From the NCBI GenBank assembly GCA_950295325.1, contig OX485804.1:3036001-3100000 (forward strand): 64,000 bases of DNA. Reading direction: 5' to 3'. Within the stretch, counting starts at the first letter, position 1; every line of letters starts with the position of its first letter. The stretch comes from Polytrichum commune. Taxonomy: Eukaryota > Streptophyta > Polytrichopsida > Polytrichales > Polytrichaceae. A program made the translations under genes and the position numbers. The notes under the pieces were generated by a model. That model was not told the origin of the DNA. It did no database searches and saw nothing but the letters and a program-made list of their open reading frames with translations. This document shows, piece after piece, positions 9,804 to 22,288 of this stretch.

Positions 9804-9921
9804 GACCCCCCGGAGATAGGTCGCAACTCCTCGACCAGTGGACCTCCCACCCGGAACAAACCTTTCATCGTTTTTGACCTCAACGGGGTGTTGTGTCACA
9901 CCCAACACATCCCAAGGGTCC
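9804..9921 (+). pseudogene. FCP1-like HAD phosphatase, 5' part, cut by retrotransposon
   Basis: After a splice acceptor the frame encodes a short linker and then KPFIVFDLNGVLCHT, the HAD motif I of the FCP1/SCP (NLI-interacting factor-like) family. The canonical second Asp of DxDx is Asn here (DLNG), which to my knowledge is a recurring variant in plant members. The reading frame is broken at 9921/9922 by the LTR of an 18.4-kb element and resumes in the same frame at 28347 once the element and one GGTCC copy are discounted. No in-frame start exists in this exon (stop at 9783), so an upstream exon is required. Exon 3 of the preceding gene ends in the matching phase. Confidence 0.75.
9917..9921. 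repeat. Target-site duplication GGTCC (left)
   Basis: GGTCC directly precedes the TG that starts the left LTR, and the same five bases follow the CA that ends the right LTR (28342-28346). Five-base duplications are typical of Ty3/gypsy integrase. Confidence 0.95.
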
Positions 9922-11728
9922 TGTAGTTAGCTTTTTGGTTACAAACAAACCCAGGGAACAAGTCAGGGAAGACTTAAAAGGTGATTCTTATATCATCTAG
10001 GTGTCTTAGACAAGGTTTTGTTAGGATAAACACAAAGGTGTAACACTTTACTTCATCTCTGGTGTGACAATTCATTTAAAGGTAAGGGGTAAAAAAACAT
10101 CTAAAAGACCCCTCTTTTCCAGTACATGCAAGAGTGACAGTCTCTCACCTCACTTTACTTTTCATGGCAATCGTCTGGCAGTGAATTCTTTTTATTAGGA
10201 CCAAGTGCGGTGCACAAGCATAGGCACAGCCATCGACTATAGTCTTTGCATAAGTATCAACATTGTGTCTTAATTATCAAAGCCAAGGGCACTTTGATCT
10301 TTGCTATAGTCTTTAGATTCATATTAGCATAATACACATTTGATTATAGTCTTTAATATAGTCTTTATGCATTATGAATCATAAATCCAACAAAACCATA
10401 TGTAGGATAAGAGCGCATACATTCAATTATTAATCAATTACAAAACAACGAGATTGGGATTACCCCTTCCTGGAATAGGAAACATTCAGCCAATGACTGC
10501 ATTGTCCTTTCGGTTTCTCACCAAGGTATCTGTTCAAGGCTATAGTCTTTCCACTAGGCCCTTTCATCTCCCAGCATGACTATTGCCTTCTCAGTCCATT
10601 AAGGTACTTATACTTAGGATTACAAACACACACACACACTCTCATTGGGCTAGTACAGATTTCTTGATTTCATTTAATCATCTTATTAGCTTATGTCATC
10701 GCTTACTTTATTAATTTCACATTCTTACTCCATTGACATGAAGCTCTCAGATTTACATTTGATTACACCATGACAATTCCTCTCTTAGAATTCCCCTTGA
10801 TTTCCAAGACTATAGTCTTGCCTTAATTGGGTCTACCCCAATCCCTCCGGGAAATTCCCTAGTCAATCACGAAGACGATAGCCTTCACTCAAGGTAATTG
10901 AGAATGAAATCTCATCTTCCCTTCCCACAGGAAGGTAACTTCCCAGACTATTGCCTTAAACTATGATGAGAGATGATCTCAGTTATTAATGCAGACCATT
11001 GCCTGGCCGTGTACATTTTCTCTGAATCATTAGATAATGATAAATTTAGACTATGGCCTGATCATGTAATTGAGTTTACTCAATTCTATTGATTCAAGTG
11101 GTCTTACAATCAATTACACACAACACACAAGGCCATGAACTGTAATCACTGTAGCGAGGTAGAAACAATTCTCACAACAGTAATTCCTACACTTTGCAAT
11201 CCCTGCAAGGTGTACTTACAACAGCCACAGACTATAGCCCTGACAATCACTTCAAATCAGTCTTCCATCCCAATATCAGACTATAGCCTGAATTCACAAT
11301 TAATATCCAATAGACACAACAACATAAACAAGATAAATCTCTCACAATGAAATAATTCAGGATTCACTCCCATATAAGTAATTACTTAATATTGATCAAT
11401 GTTACATCAAAAGACTATCGTCATGCACAACCAAAGTGCATCAATTTGCAGACTATACTTCAAAAGGTCTAAAAACAATGGAGTTCAATCTCTATCCCAG
11501 AGATGACTAACTTCTCTCTTACCTCCCCCTTCCTTTATATTGTGTGGGGAGTCCTCTTCAGCCTTACATCCTTTCATATCAGACTATAGCCTTGGAAGTT
11601 ATGCTTTTCAGTATCTGAAGACTATAGTCTGTTCACATGGACAGTATCTTAAGATTTCAGTGCAGATTTTGTCCCTTTTTACACTGAATTCTAATTTGCA
11701 AAAAGATAAACTAAAAATTGCTATCACA
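9922..11728 (-). repeat. LTR (3' LTR of the minus-strand element)
   Basis: 1807 bp, beginning TGTAGTTAG and ending CTATCACA. It matches the right LTR at a constant offset of 16613 bp with no indel, and wherever I compared them with no substitution. It contains about 16 copies of a motif close to GACTATAGTCTT (see findings) and a CA microsatellite near 10627. Confidence 0.95.
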
Positions 11729-11740
11729 TAGCCCCCCACT
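11729..11740 (-). promoter_or_regulatory. Polypurine tract of the retroelement
   Basis: On the minus strand AGTGGGGGGCTA abuts the 3' LTR, the expected place and composition for the plus-strand primer of reverse transcription. Confidence 0.75.
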
Positions 11741-11764
11741 TAACTTGTTGATGTCCCCATCAAC

Positions 11765-14467
11765 CTATCTTCTTAGTAACTTTGGTGGAGGTTGGTGACG
11801 TTGAACTGCCTCCTCAGCTGCTCTCTTCAACTCTCTTGCCTCCATCTTCTCAATTGCCCGTTGTAAATCCTCGTCGCGGGCCACCACCTCAGGTGCATTC
11901 ATTCGTTGCCATCTCAGAAATCGCTTAAATGGCCCCGCCCGTGTATAAGGAAATTCATTGATTAAACACTTATGGGCGCCAGCGATGAAATGGGTTATGG
12001 CCATAACCTCAACCATCCGAATCCACCTCGTAGGCCTGTACATCAACTTCAACAAGAGTAAAAATTCAAGGTGACTTTCGTGGAAGCGATTAACATCAAT
12101 GGTCACGTTCCACTGGCCACACCAATCAGCCAATACATTAGCAAACACGGCTGCTCGGAAGCAAACAGGGTCGCGGTGATGAATATGCTCTTGGAAAAAA
12201 TGCTTGTAAGTCGCTCTGCACTCCGCTGGTGTCGATTTGGGCCCTTGAATTAACGGCCAGTTGTACTCGACACTTGACAATGTTGCTTCCGGATTCCACC
12301 TGCCTCGCCGTGGGCACGGACAAAAATGTGGGTGACTCGCCACCCCCGCTGGAGGTCCATCAGGCCATCGTCTTGAAAGTCTCCGATATTGAATATCGGC
12401 CGGTACCTCCTCATTACGGGAAAGGCCATAGTCTTCTAGTATCCAGGTGATAGCCGTCCATGTGGGTATGGGCTCCTCACCCGGATGATCAAACAGGTTA
12501 GCATATTGCCCCAGGTACCTTAGGGTTAATGGACTTCCCACTATGGGTACTTCCAGCTGGGGTATGGTAGGCAAAAAATTAGAGGGAGGTAACTCAAATT
12601 GTACTTGGCTGTGGAGGTTCAGTAATGGCTTCTTTCGGGTGTTCACCTCCATTAGATACCTCTCTAATCTGCTAGTGGTTTTTTCAATTTGAAAAAAATA
12701 ATGAGACCCGGTAAATCCCGCACTCGGTGACAGAGATAGACGCTGAACATTTGCGGACATTATGTTGGTCAAAAAAGTTGGGTGCCTAACTCGATTAAGC
12801 AATTCCTGTAAAGTATCCCTCCAAGGCTGTAGACTCTCTAGGGGCTGACCATAAAATTGTGAGTTTACTTGGACTCCATATTCTTGCCAAGATACCTCTC
12901 TTTTCGCTACAAGGTTAGTATTTTGACATCTCAAGACCCATTGCTGCTCTAGAGACGCGTAATACAACAAGATTCTAGCCCCTACATCCCCGATTACCAT
13001 AAAAGCCGAGTAGGGATCCGAAAGGTTAATATGTCTTTGGGCCATAATTTCTACAAACAGATTTTCTATCCCCAAGTCTAAACTTTGACGCCACAGCTCT
13101 TTAAAACGACTATGGTCAATCCATTCAGACTTCTTCAAACCTACAAACAAAAGAAAAAGTTGACATTGCCTTTCATACAACTCAAAAAATTCTTTGGGGA
13201 CCGGTCCTCTGGATTCCCAGCTCCACAATTCCAAACAGAGTTCTTTGGGCGCAGGAGTTACTCGAACCGGACTGGTAACCACCGAGGTCATGGACGGTTG
13301 TCCCCTCGCATTCAGGTTACTCACCAACGCTTTTTGCTGCGTTAATTCTTCCTCCAAGGCTCGTAACCTTTCGGTTAACTGCTCCTTCTCCTCTGTAACT
13401 CGCCTTAGTTGGTCTTGGCAATCGTCTAATTGCTCGGATTCACCTCCTTGCTGGTCCAACCTACTTTGCAGGGCCATAATCTCTTTCTCTTGAGTGGCCA
13501 GCTGGTCATGGTTCGAGGCTATAGTCTTTGTGCTATCTTCAAGCCTCCTTTGTTGCTCCACCTTCTCTCGGATAGCCTCAGCCAACTCCTGCAGGTGCTT
13601 CACATTCTCTGATTGGCAGGTAATGAGCAATTCGCTCTTCGCCCATAGCTGCTCCGTCTTCTCCCGCAACGTATCTCGACACTGTTGCAACTGTAACCTA
13701 AGCCTGTGATTGTCCTCCACCAGCTCCTCCGAATTCCCTGGACTTGACGGCACAGGGCTCACCGCTTGAGACGTTGAGGGTGTGTCCTGTCGTCCTCGGG
13801 GTGTAGGAACATCACGGCAGAAAAAAGATATGTAAAAAGCCGAGTACAACTCCACTGTCCGCGGCACTCCCACCTTGACCCGCAGAATTTCAGCATGCAT
13901 TTGTTGTTGAATTATTTGGGACCAATTGATCCTCTTCCCTTCCCAAGTCTGAACAGCGGCCACGACATATTTTTGGGCTATTGTCTCGGGATGAGGTCGG
14001 AAAATCAAGTAACTGTTCACAAATTTGAACCATAACCTCCAGTGTTGCCTGGCCTTGTCTATCCTCCAGATCCGAGTGTTTTTAGGGAATTCTCCCTCGA
14101 AAATAATTTCATGTTGTTTTCTCGTCAAACCAGGCAATTGTCCTTCCGCTATTCCATCGGATGGAACCCGCAATTGTCTTCCTATCGCAGTCGCAGAAAA
14201 CTCAATCACTTGGCCATCGACTTTTGCTGTTTCCATACCCAGAGAGTACGTTTCCAGAAATTGGAGTACATGGCCCACAAAGGCCACTTTAGTGATCGCC
14301 TGAACCCAACATAAATACTCAAACACCCCTGCCATTTCCAACTTAATTTGGTTGGCCTTCCATGCTCTTTTTAATGCCAGCGGGATGTCAGGTAAAACAA
14401 CGGGCTTCACATTCCATCGTCTGGGAGTTTCTTCCTCCTTCTCGTCCTCTGCTGGCCTCATTTTCAC
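11765..14467 (-). CDS. Accessory ORF of the retroelement (900 aa, coiled coil)
   Basis: Intact 900-codon ORF between integrase and the 3' LTR, the position of the env-like or accessory ORFs in OTA-lineage elements. Residues ~1-230 form a globular region with many aromatic residues (WRIDKARQHWRLWFKFVNSY) that resembles plant retroelement-associated domains in style. A Ser/Pro linker follows, then a long heptad coiled coil (~255-400, rich in Glu/Gln/Leu). The C-terminal ~480 residues are globular and end in a basic, helical Glu/Arg-rich tail. I see no signal peptide, no transmembrane segment and no protease or polymerase motif, so an envelope function is not supported. It is intact while pol is not. 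Function unknown; a role in particle assembly or chromatin targeting is only a guess. Confidence 0.7.
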   Translation of the reverse strand: MKMRPAEDEKEEETPRRWNVKPVVLPDIPLALKRAWKANQIKLEMAGVFEYLCWVQAITKVAFVGHVLQFLETYSLGMETAKVDGQVIEFSATAIGRQLRVPSDGIAEGQLPGLTRKQHEIIFEGEFPKNTRIWRIDKARQHWRLWFKFVNSYLIFRPHPETIAQKYVVAAVQTWEGKRINWSQIIQQQMHAEILRVKVGVPRTVELYSAFYISFFCRDVPTPRGRQDTPSTSQAVSPVPSSPGNSEELVEDNHRLRLQLQQCRDTLREKTEQLWAKSELLITCQSENVKHLQELAEAIREKVEQQRRLEDSTKTIASNHDQLATQEKEIMALQSRLDQQGGESEQLDDCQDQLRRVTEEKEQLTERLRALEEELTQQKALVSNLNARGQPSMTSVVTSPVRVTPAPKELCLELWSWESRGPVPKEFFELYERQCQLFLLFVGLKKSEWIDHSRFKELWRQSLDLGIENLFVEIMAQRHINLSDPYSAFMVIGDVGARILLYYASLEQQWVLRCQNTNLVAKREVSWQEYGVQVNSQFYGQPLESLQPWRDTLQELLNRVRHPTFLTNIMSANVQRLSLSPSAGFTGSHYFFQIEKTTSRLERYLMEVNTRKKPLLNLHSQVQFELPPSNFLPTIPQLEVPIVGSPLTLRYLGQYANLFDHPGEEPIPTWTAITWILEDYGLSRNEEVPADIQYRRLSRRWPDGPPAGVASHPHFCPCPRRGRWNPEATLSSVEYNWPLIQGPKSTPAECRATYKHFFQEHIHHRDPVCFRAAVFANVLADWCGQWNVTIDVNRFHESHLEFLLLLKLMYRPTRWIRMVEVMAITHFIAGAHKCLINEFPYTRAGPFKRFLRWQRMNAPEVVARDEDLQRAIEKMEARELKRAAEEAVQRHQPPPKLLRR

Positions 14468-16438
14468 TCGCAGTCTATAGCCTGTGTAGTAAATTCAGTC
14501 TTTACTGTTCAGAGACTATTGCCTTGAGTTACCAAACCTCTATTCCCAAGGCTATTGTCTGTCCTATATAATCAGTTTTGACTGTGGAAAGCTATTGCCT
14601 TGGTCACTCGAAAGTCGGTGGCTCGGTCTATAGTCTGTTCTCCCACATATAGGCTGTCATTCAGTTAACCTGCACAGTGTCAGTCACAGTCTTTTGGTGA
14701 ATGTTCGTCTCAATCTTAACTAATAGTCTTCTCAGGTTCTTTCATTTCCTCCAAGTTTACATTGATTGTTTCTGGAACACGCTTCCTCTCTTTCTTTAAC
14801 GGGTCACCTTCACCGTATCAGCTTCTTGGTAACTTTTGTTTTATTCAAGATTAATTCTCATTATCCTATTTCTACTTAAGTTCAAGTGCTAATAAGGTAA
14901 GGCTATGGTCTCTCAGAAAGATAACGGACCTCTTAACACTCCCTTAGGCTATTAACTTCCTACGTTTCTCTCTTCAGAGACGAAGGGTTAAAGAAGATAG
15001 AGAGGAACACTACTTGGCAGCAGTGGGCCCGACCTTATGGAAGAATCACTTTCTCGGGAGATTATCCTCACCAGGCTATTGTCTCTCGGAACATCTTTCT
15101 ACCTTAGGTGGCCTCACAGACTATTGTCTATCATTGTATTTCAACTTTTCCTTCTTTTAATCAAGGCTATGAACTTTCTCCTTACATTGCCTTGGGCCTC
15201 AGTAACTTTTCTCCTTAGCAGCAAACTTTCTTTTCATGAGAACTTCTTGGATTTGACATCACTTCTTTGCCTACAACTCACTTCTTCTTATTCATTGTTT
15301 CTTGCAAGTAAGGCTACCTTTTGAGACTTATACAGACTCTTAAGGACACTTTCTTTGGACTCAGTTATTCCCCTAAGACATATTGTTACTGGAAAGACCT
15401 TTTCTGCCTATTTTGTGGTATTCTTGGACGGACATGAGAGTTTCTGGTCACTTTTTCCATCATTTTTCTTCCTAAGTGTGTAAAAGTTTCCCATTAGACT
15501 CTGATCTTTTTCCATAGAGCTCAATTGGCTTCGACTTAGACCTGATCCTATTCCCTCCTCAGAGTTTCATTCCAGACTATCGTCTTTCCTCACATCTGAT
15601 TTCCTCTCGGAACAAGGCCATTGTCTCTCTGCAGTATCTTTCATGCCTAATTTGTCACCTAAGGACTCCTATCTCATGCTCCCCTGCTTCTGGTCATTGT
15701 CTAAGTGAAAAAGTTCTATCTTTCTTTGACTCTTCTCCTAACTCTTTTTCTGAAGGCTATTGTCTGATCCAAGTAACCAGCGTTGCCGCAACACATCAGG
15801 CTATAGTCTTTAGGTTCATTCTCATATTGACAATAACATAGACAACTTTCAAAGCAACACATTATCTCAATACAACAACAACAACATAAGGGTAACAATT
15901 CTTACCTGCCGTTCTGCAAGGAGATGACTCTTCGCTCTCATCCTCTGTCTCCGCCCCTTCAACTGCAGCTCCTCGTTCCCTCACCAAAGACTATTGCCTG
16001 CATCTTGGTTGAGCTTAACTGTTTGAGACCACCCGCCTCCTTGGCGGCTCCCGCTCACCGTGTAATGATGGGTAGGTGGTCACTAATGGTACACTAATTG
16101 AGCCTATAGCCCACCTGCCGTCACTTCTTCTCAACCACTTCGTTACTTGAGTACCTAAGCCTATTGCCTACCTTAATTTTAATTTAGTCGTAGCTGGTTG
16201 GAGTCATGAGTGGGATTAACTAGCTCCCGAGACCATTGCCCTGTTGTATCTATTTTATTTGACTGACAACTTAACTTTAATAATAACTTAAACTTTTAAA
16301 TTTGTGATACTATCTAAATGTCTCAATACATAATATATAAGTTTTTAATTACTTCAATTTTATAGAATAAGTACTTAATTTATACACCATAATAAGCTCA
16401 ATGGGTCCCCCTCACTTTATTTCCATAACTGTCCTCAG
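14468..16438. other. Non-coding spacer of the retroelement between integrase and accessory ORF
   Basis: About 2 kb without credible coding. It is studded with the same short motif as the LTR (forms such as ggctattgtct, gactattgcct, ggctatagtct), at least 19 times and all in one orientation. It may hold a splice acceptor for a subgenomic mRNA of the accessory ORF, but I cannot identify it. Confidence 0.6.
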
Positions 16439-17200
16439 TTATGTATGATACTTTTTAAGACGATAGCCATTAATCCGTGTAGGTAAGGGTGTACCTTCAA
16501 AGTCAATTAATTCAAACGAACCATTGTCGTGCGCAATTTTAACTTTATAAGGGCCCATCCAGTGAAGTTTAAATTTTCCTGGAAATTTTTGGAAACGACT
16601 ATCGTAAAGTAAAACGAGATCATCCGCGGTGAGTATTTTACTTTTCATTTTACTATCATAGTAAGTCTTACGCCATTTTTGAATGGCAGCCATGTTTAGA
16701 TAGGCTTGATTACGAATTTCATCTAGCCTTTCTAACATTGCTATGCGCTCGCGAAGGGATTCTTCATCACTTAATCTTTCATCTATGGCAATACGTAATG
16801 AAGGGAGTTCTAATTCAACTGCGATGATAGCTTCTTGGCCGTAAACTAATTGAAAAGGTGTACATTTAGTTGTCACTTTATAAGCGGTACCATACGCCCA
16901 TAATGCATCTAATAGTTTGCTATCCCAATCAGTCATAGAATTTTGAACGGTCTTAGTTATAATTTTGCACAAGATCCCATTAGTCTTTTCAGTTTGACCA
17001 TTAGCTCTCGGGTGATATGGGGAAGTGAGCCGGTGTTTAATTTTATATTTCTCCGTGAGCTCTTTAATAACATCATTTACAAAGTAAGTGCCACGATCAT
17101 TTACCAATTCCTTTGGACAACCATAACGTGATAGAATTTTTTCTCTTAGAAACTTAGCAACGACATGTTTATCATCTTTCCGAGTGGCCTCTGCTTCAGC
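16439..17200 (-). pseudogene. Integrase, core and C-terminal part (after a stop)
   Basis: Same reading frame as the upstream pol segment, separated by TAG at 17201-17203. It contains the second catalytic Asp in NDRGTYFVND and the Glu in GQTEKTNG of the DDE triad, a typical gypsy C-terminal region (FKLHWMGPYKV) and ends YRLKKYHT followed by the pol stop. No chromodomain is visible. Confidence 0.85.
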
Positions 17201-18178
17201 CTACTTAGTGACATAGTCTGTGGCCACCAAAATATATTGATAACGTCCATGACGACTAGGAGGGTTAATAGGTCCAACAAAATCAATTCCCCATTTCTCA
17301 AATGGGGCAAGGGCTAAGATAGGTGTAAGTGGCATTGCTGAGGAATCGGTGGGCTTCCCAATTCGTTGACACACGTCACATTGCCTAGTGTATGTTGTAC
17401 AGTCAGCAAACAGGGTAGGCCACCAATATCCACTATGTAATATTTTTCTAGTTGTAACATCACCCGCAAAATGACCTCCTGCCATATTGTCATGACACTC
17501 TTTCAAAATCAAAGGGATTTCGGAACTTGTAACACAACGACGTAGAATGCCATCTTTGCCTTGTTTATATAGGGTATCAGCAATAATGGTATAAGGCATG
17601 GCTTTAAAAACCAATCTACGTTTTTGCTTTTCATTAAAATCTGGGGGAAATTTATTGTTTTGTAAATACTCAATAATTTCCGCATACTCATGGGGGATCA
17701 CATCAATATAAAATAATTGGGCATCGGGAAATGAATCATCAATGGGTTCCGTTCCAGATTCATCATTTAATCTTGAAAGATGATCGGCATTTGCATGACT
17801 TTTTCCTGGTCGAACTTCAATGGTAAAGTTAAACTCTTGCAAAAGTAATACCCATCTAGCAATTCGTCCACTCAATTGAGGTTTATTAATCATGTATTTC
17901 AATGCATCATGATCTACATGGAAAACAAATTTATTTCCAAGTAAATAATGGCGGAATTTTTGAACTGAGAAAATCATACCTAAGGCCTCACGTTCGGTAA
18001 CTGTATAATTTCTCTCAGCCTGCACTAGTTGACGACTAGCAAAATAAATAGGATGATCATGGTCATTTTCATCTTTTTGACTTAGAACCGATCCAATGGC
18101 TACATTCGAAGCATCAACAAATATATGGAATTCTTTCTCCCAATTAGGAGGGATAAGTATTGGGGCAGACACTAATTT
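17201..18178 (-). pseudogene. RNase H and integrase N-terminal part
   Basis: In frame with the flanking pol segments, bounded by TGA (18179-18181) upstream and TAG (17201-17203) downstream. RNase H is recognisable from FHIFVDASNVAIGSVLSQ, TEREALGMIF and HVDHDALKYM. The integrase zinc finger follows (GGHFAGDVTTRKIL, then CDVCQRIGK) and the first DDE Asp in KWGIDFVGP. The TAG falls just after TDYVTK, within the catalytic core. Confidence 0.88.
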
Positions 18179-18250
18179 TCATTTTAATGTGTTAAAAGCA
18201 TGTGTGCATGCTGACGTCCAAACTGGGACATCCTCCCCTTTTTTAAGCAG

Positions 18251-21200
18251 TTATGTTAAAGGCATCGCTATTATCGCATATCTAAAAATAAATCTCCTAT
18301 AATAACCGGTGTGACCCAAAAATCCTTTGACTTCGGTAACGGTAGTAGGGATGGGTAAAGATACAATATTAGCAATTTTGTCAGGATTAGTAGCTATGCC
18401 TTGTTCAGATACAATGTGTCCTACCAATCTTCCAAAGGGTACTAGGAAAACTGACTTAGCGGCATTGATGGAAATGCCGAACTCCATACATTTATCAAAA
18501 CATTTCTGGAGATAATCTGCATGATTTTTATCGTCACCAAAGACAGCAAAATCATCCAAAAAGATTTCCATAAATTTGCGTAGATACTCTTGAAATGCTT
18601 CCGTCATAACCCTTTGAAAAGTGGCTGGTGCATTGCACAAACCAAATGGCATTACCATATAGGCAAAAGTACCCCAATCTGTGGTAAAGGTTGTGTACCA
18701 GCGATGTGGTTCATAAATTTGAATTTGATTATATCCGGAGAAACCATCCATAAATGAATAGCGTTTGTAACCTGCTACTGCATCCAACATGGTGTCCGTG
18801 AAAGGTAAAGGAAAATAATCCTTTCTAGTGACATTATTGAGTCTCCGGAAATCTTGACAAATTCTCAATTTTCCATTCTTTTTAGGAACTACTACGATGG
18901 GTGACACCCACTCACTGTAAGGTACTTTGTAAATAAATCCCGCCTCAAGAAGTTTATCTATCTCCTCTTTGACCATTAAGGAATATTTTGGATTCATACG
19001 GTACTGTCTTTGTCGGACCGGGGCCGTACCTTCCTCAAGTACAATTTTATGTTGGCATACTTCAGGAGGGACTCCTCTCAAATCCTTATATGTCCATGCA
19101 AATACTTTGATATTCCTTTTGAAAAAATTATACCAATACTGCCATTCAGTCTTGGACAATTTCTCATATATTTTAATGATTTTAGGAACCTCCTCGGTTC
19201 CCAAATTCATTTCTTTATAAACATCTTTAGACACATAACTTTTAATAGGTGTGTCGTAAGAAAACATAGCATCTTCCCAATCTTCCTCAAAAGAAGGCAA
19301 TTTACTTTCGAGGGGTTTTAATGGGGTGGTCCGTTTCTTTGGGTTAGGAGTTAATAAATTTTTATCATGTGGTTGTGATTCCTCCACCATAGTAACGTGG
19401 TTAATTGGGCAAGAATTCTGCCAACTTAGAATGGCATTATCCGAATCATCGTCCCTCATAGAGATAAAATATTCTCCTATTCCTACGGGGTTATAAGATC
19501 TTTGGTGGTTACCCACGTTATGGATAGATTGAATTGGACTATCCTCAGACTCAGTCTCATATCCATCAGTAGTGAATTCAGTTCCCTCATCTTGAGTCTC
19601 GCCTTGGTACTGTGTGGGAAACAAAGGTAAGACCATTTTCTCCTTGCCTTTACCTAAGGTAAGTGTTCCTTTACCCCAATCTTCCTTAGCTTCAGCCGTT
19701 ATTAACCATGGTCTTCCTAATATTCCCGGTATAGGTTGTATGGCATCAGTGGTTCGGTAAATGACGAAATCAATCTTGTATTCCTGACCCGCTATTTGAA
19801 CTGGGACTTGAGGTAATTGCCCTAAAGGTCTAGTACGAGTATGATCCGCCATTTTAAGGATGATAGAAGTAGGAACCATGTTAGTGAGTCCTAATTCTTC
19901 CATTGTCCCTATACTCATGAGATTGACACTCGACCCAGTGTCAACTTGAAATCCCGCTACCAGAACTCCATCAATTATTACATCCACTGCTGGTGCACCA
20001 GGGTCTTGACTCAGGGTTACATCATTAACTTCCACAACCTTGGCTCTTTTGCGTACCATTGCGGAACCAAGTGTGGTACGACATTGAGGTGCAACTGCCA
20101 GAAGTTGCCTCATGGTAATTTGGGGACGTAGATTATCCAAATCTTTCATTATATCATATTGTTGCAACCCTTTAGCTAATTCCATTGTTCGAGGTTGTTT
20201 CGAGCTTGTCCTAGACTTAAAATTCCTTACATGAGGTATTTGATAGGGTATCGTTTTGGACTTGACTTCTGTAGGCCTACCCTGTGGGATAGAGAATGAA
20301 GGTGTCCTTTCCAAGATGGTATATGGTCTTGAAGGTGTTGGCGGTGGGGAAAGAGATATAGGCACTGGTTGAACCAGTTCTACCCTTGGCAATGCCGTGG
20401 GGGTAGAATTGGTTCTAGGTACCGCATTAGGTTCCACGAGTAATTTATTTTTAGGATCATTCTCATGGATATTATCTCGTAGTTCCTCCGCACTTGGCTC
20501 ACTACTATTCTCATCAATGATTGGATAAGGTTCCGGGGTTGCTTTAGACCTCGTGGTCACGGCATTCACTTTTCGTGCTCTAGGTAATGAGGTAGAAAAG
20601 TGTTGTATGTGGTTGACATCTCTAGCACCTCCTTCTTCATCCTCCGGATCCTGGATCCTTACTCGTTTCCCCCTCTTCCAGTCCCGGTCATTAGGTGGGT
20701 AATCTTTTTTAGGATGGGGACATTCATCTGTGGGGTGTCCTGTTGTCTTGCAGTTACCACACAGAGGAACATAATCCTGTGGTTTCTTAGGATTCGGACA
20801 ATTATTAGCATAATGTCCAAGTTCTTTGCACCTATAACAAACATGATATTTTCTGGAATCATCGGGGTTTGAATCAAACCTCGAATAGTTTTGATTATAA
20901 GGTGGAGGTCGGTTCCAATTGGAGGTGTCATTTTGTTGATTCCAATTGGAACGCCCTGGGAACTGCAAAGGTACCGGTCGGCGATTAAAATTTCTCTTAG
21001 GATTATAAGTAGAGTTAGGTCCTGGTCCATTTCGTTCTTGTTGCCAAGGACGAGATTGACCACTATCCACTTGATTAACTGCTTTTTGTTGCTTAAGGTT
21101 CCAACACTCTTGAACAGCGTGATTCCCTCCACAATATATACACTTAGTCCTAAATCCTTTCGGAGTAGGACATTCATTAGCGAGGTGTCCCTGACCTTTA

Positions 21201-22288
21201 CAATTGTGACACCACACATTATTACGCTCTTCTGTGGGCTGGGGTCTCTTAGGTCGGTTATTGGCTACCTTAACTGACAATTCTGACAATTGTTTTGTCA
21301 GACTCCATATAGCATTATCATATTTATCACTCGTGGGTTCTTGTTGAGGAGCCTTGTTAATTGCAGGTTGTATATACAATTGTGCAGTGGGGTTTCGCAC
21401 ATATGGTGCGTCAGTAACATAATATTGGTTATTCTCATTGATGGGAAAAGTTCCCGAGTGTGAAGGAATTGGATTATTGGAATAAGTATTGTCAGTATAT
21501 ATGACCAACTCATTTTCCAATCTACACTCCTCCCAAGTTTTTGCTCTGGCGTAAGCTTGAGCATATGTGGCAGTGGCTCCCTCCTTAACATAGGTTCTTA
21601 ACTCCATTGGATATAATCCACCAATGAATATGCTCATAAGGAAATCATCTGGGATTTGGTGATTTCCCATACGTTGCAAGATATCTTGCATTCTGCCATA
21701 ATAAGTATCAACTCTCTCGTTGATGCCCATTCTAACAGTTCGCAACTTCTCTTTTAGACTCGTGGCAAAGCCTAAGGGTCTAAAATGAGCCAGGAATGCA
21801 GTTTTCAATGCATTCCAGTTAGCAAAGGCGGGTTGTCTCTGATACCATGCAAAGGCATCTTCTTGCAATGAAGCAGCAAAAACTTCTTGAAATTTAGCAG
21901 CCGGAACATCATTGGCCTGGCAGGTAATTTCAAACTTTGCTACATGAGTGTCAGGATCCGATCCCGGTCTTCCAAGGAAATATGGGATGTGTACAATGTT
22001 ATGTATCCTTGGAGCACCTGGTATATTAGCCATTACGACTTTGGGTACCGGTGGTGGTAAAGGTAATGGTATAAAAGGTTGTGATACTATTGGTGTTGGT
22101 AAAGGTGAAGGTGTCGAATAGGAAGAAAGTACAGGAGGTTGAGTTGTCACTACTTGGGGACTATTTGAAGTCGAACCAAAATAAAGTTGTTGAGGTTTAA
22201 GAGGTGATAATGTTTCCTCTTGACTTTTATTTTCTGTAGGATTTGAACTCGCTACTTTTGGTTCAGTATCAGATTGTTCTTTTTGCAA
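18251..22288 (-). pseudogene. Gag-protease-reverse transcriptase polyprotein segment
   Basis: About 1345 codons to a TAA at 18251-18253. Domains in order: a Pro/Ser/Thr-rich N-terminus; a retrotransposon Gag domain (~90-270, with FLGRPGSDPDTHVAKF and AFAWYQRQPAFANW); four CCHC-like knuckles (CHNCKGQGHLANEC, CIYCGGNHAVQEC, CYRCKELGHYANNC, CGNCKTTGHPTDEC); an aspartic protease with VDTGSSVNLMS; and RT with GKLRICQDFRRLN, MPFGLCNAPATFQRVM and the catalytic FLDDFAVF. The frame remains open upstream of 22288 to a stop near 22454 without an ATG, so translation may start at a non-ATG codon or reach gag another way. The TAA lies at the RT/RNase H connection, and a TGA follows in frame at 18179. Confidence 0.9.

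Noticed and set aside
11135-11350. 71-codon ORF, with an identical copy at 27748-27963
   Set aside because: It lies in both LTRs and is duplicated with them; its composition is that of non-coding LTR DNA.
11765-14467. Envelope protein for the accessory ORF
   Set aside because: No signal peptide, transmembrane segment or fusion-like region is visible; position alone is not enough.
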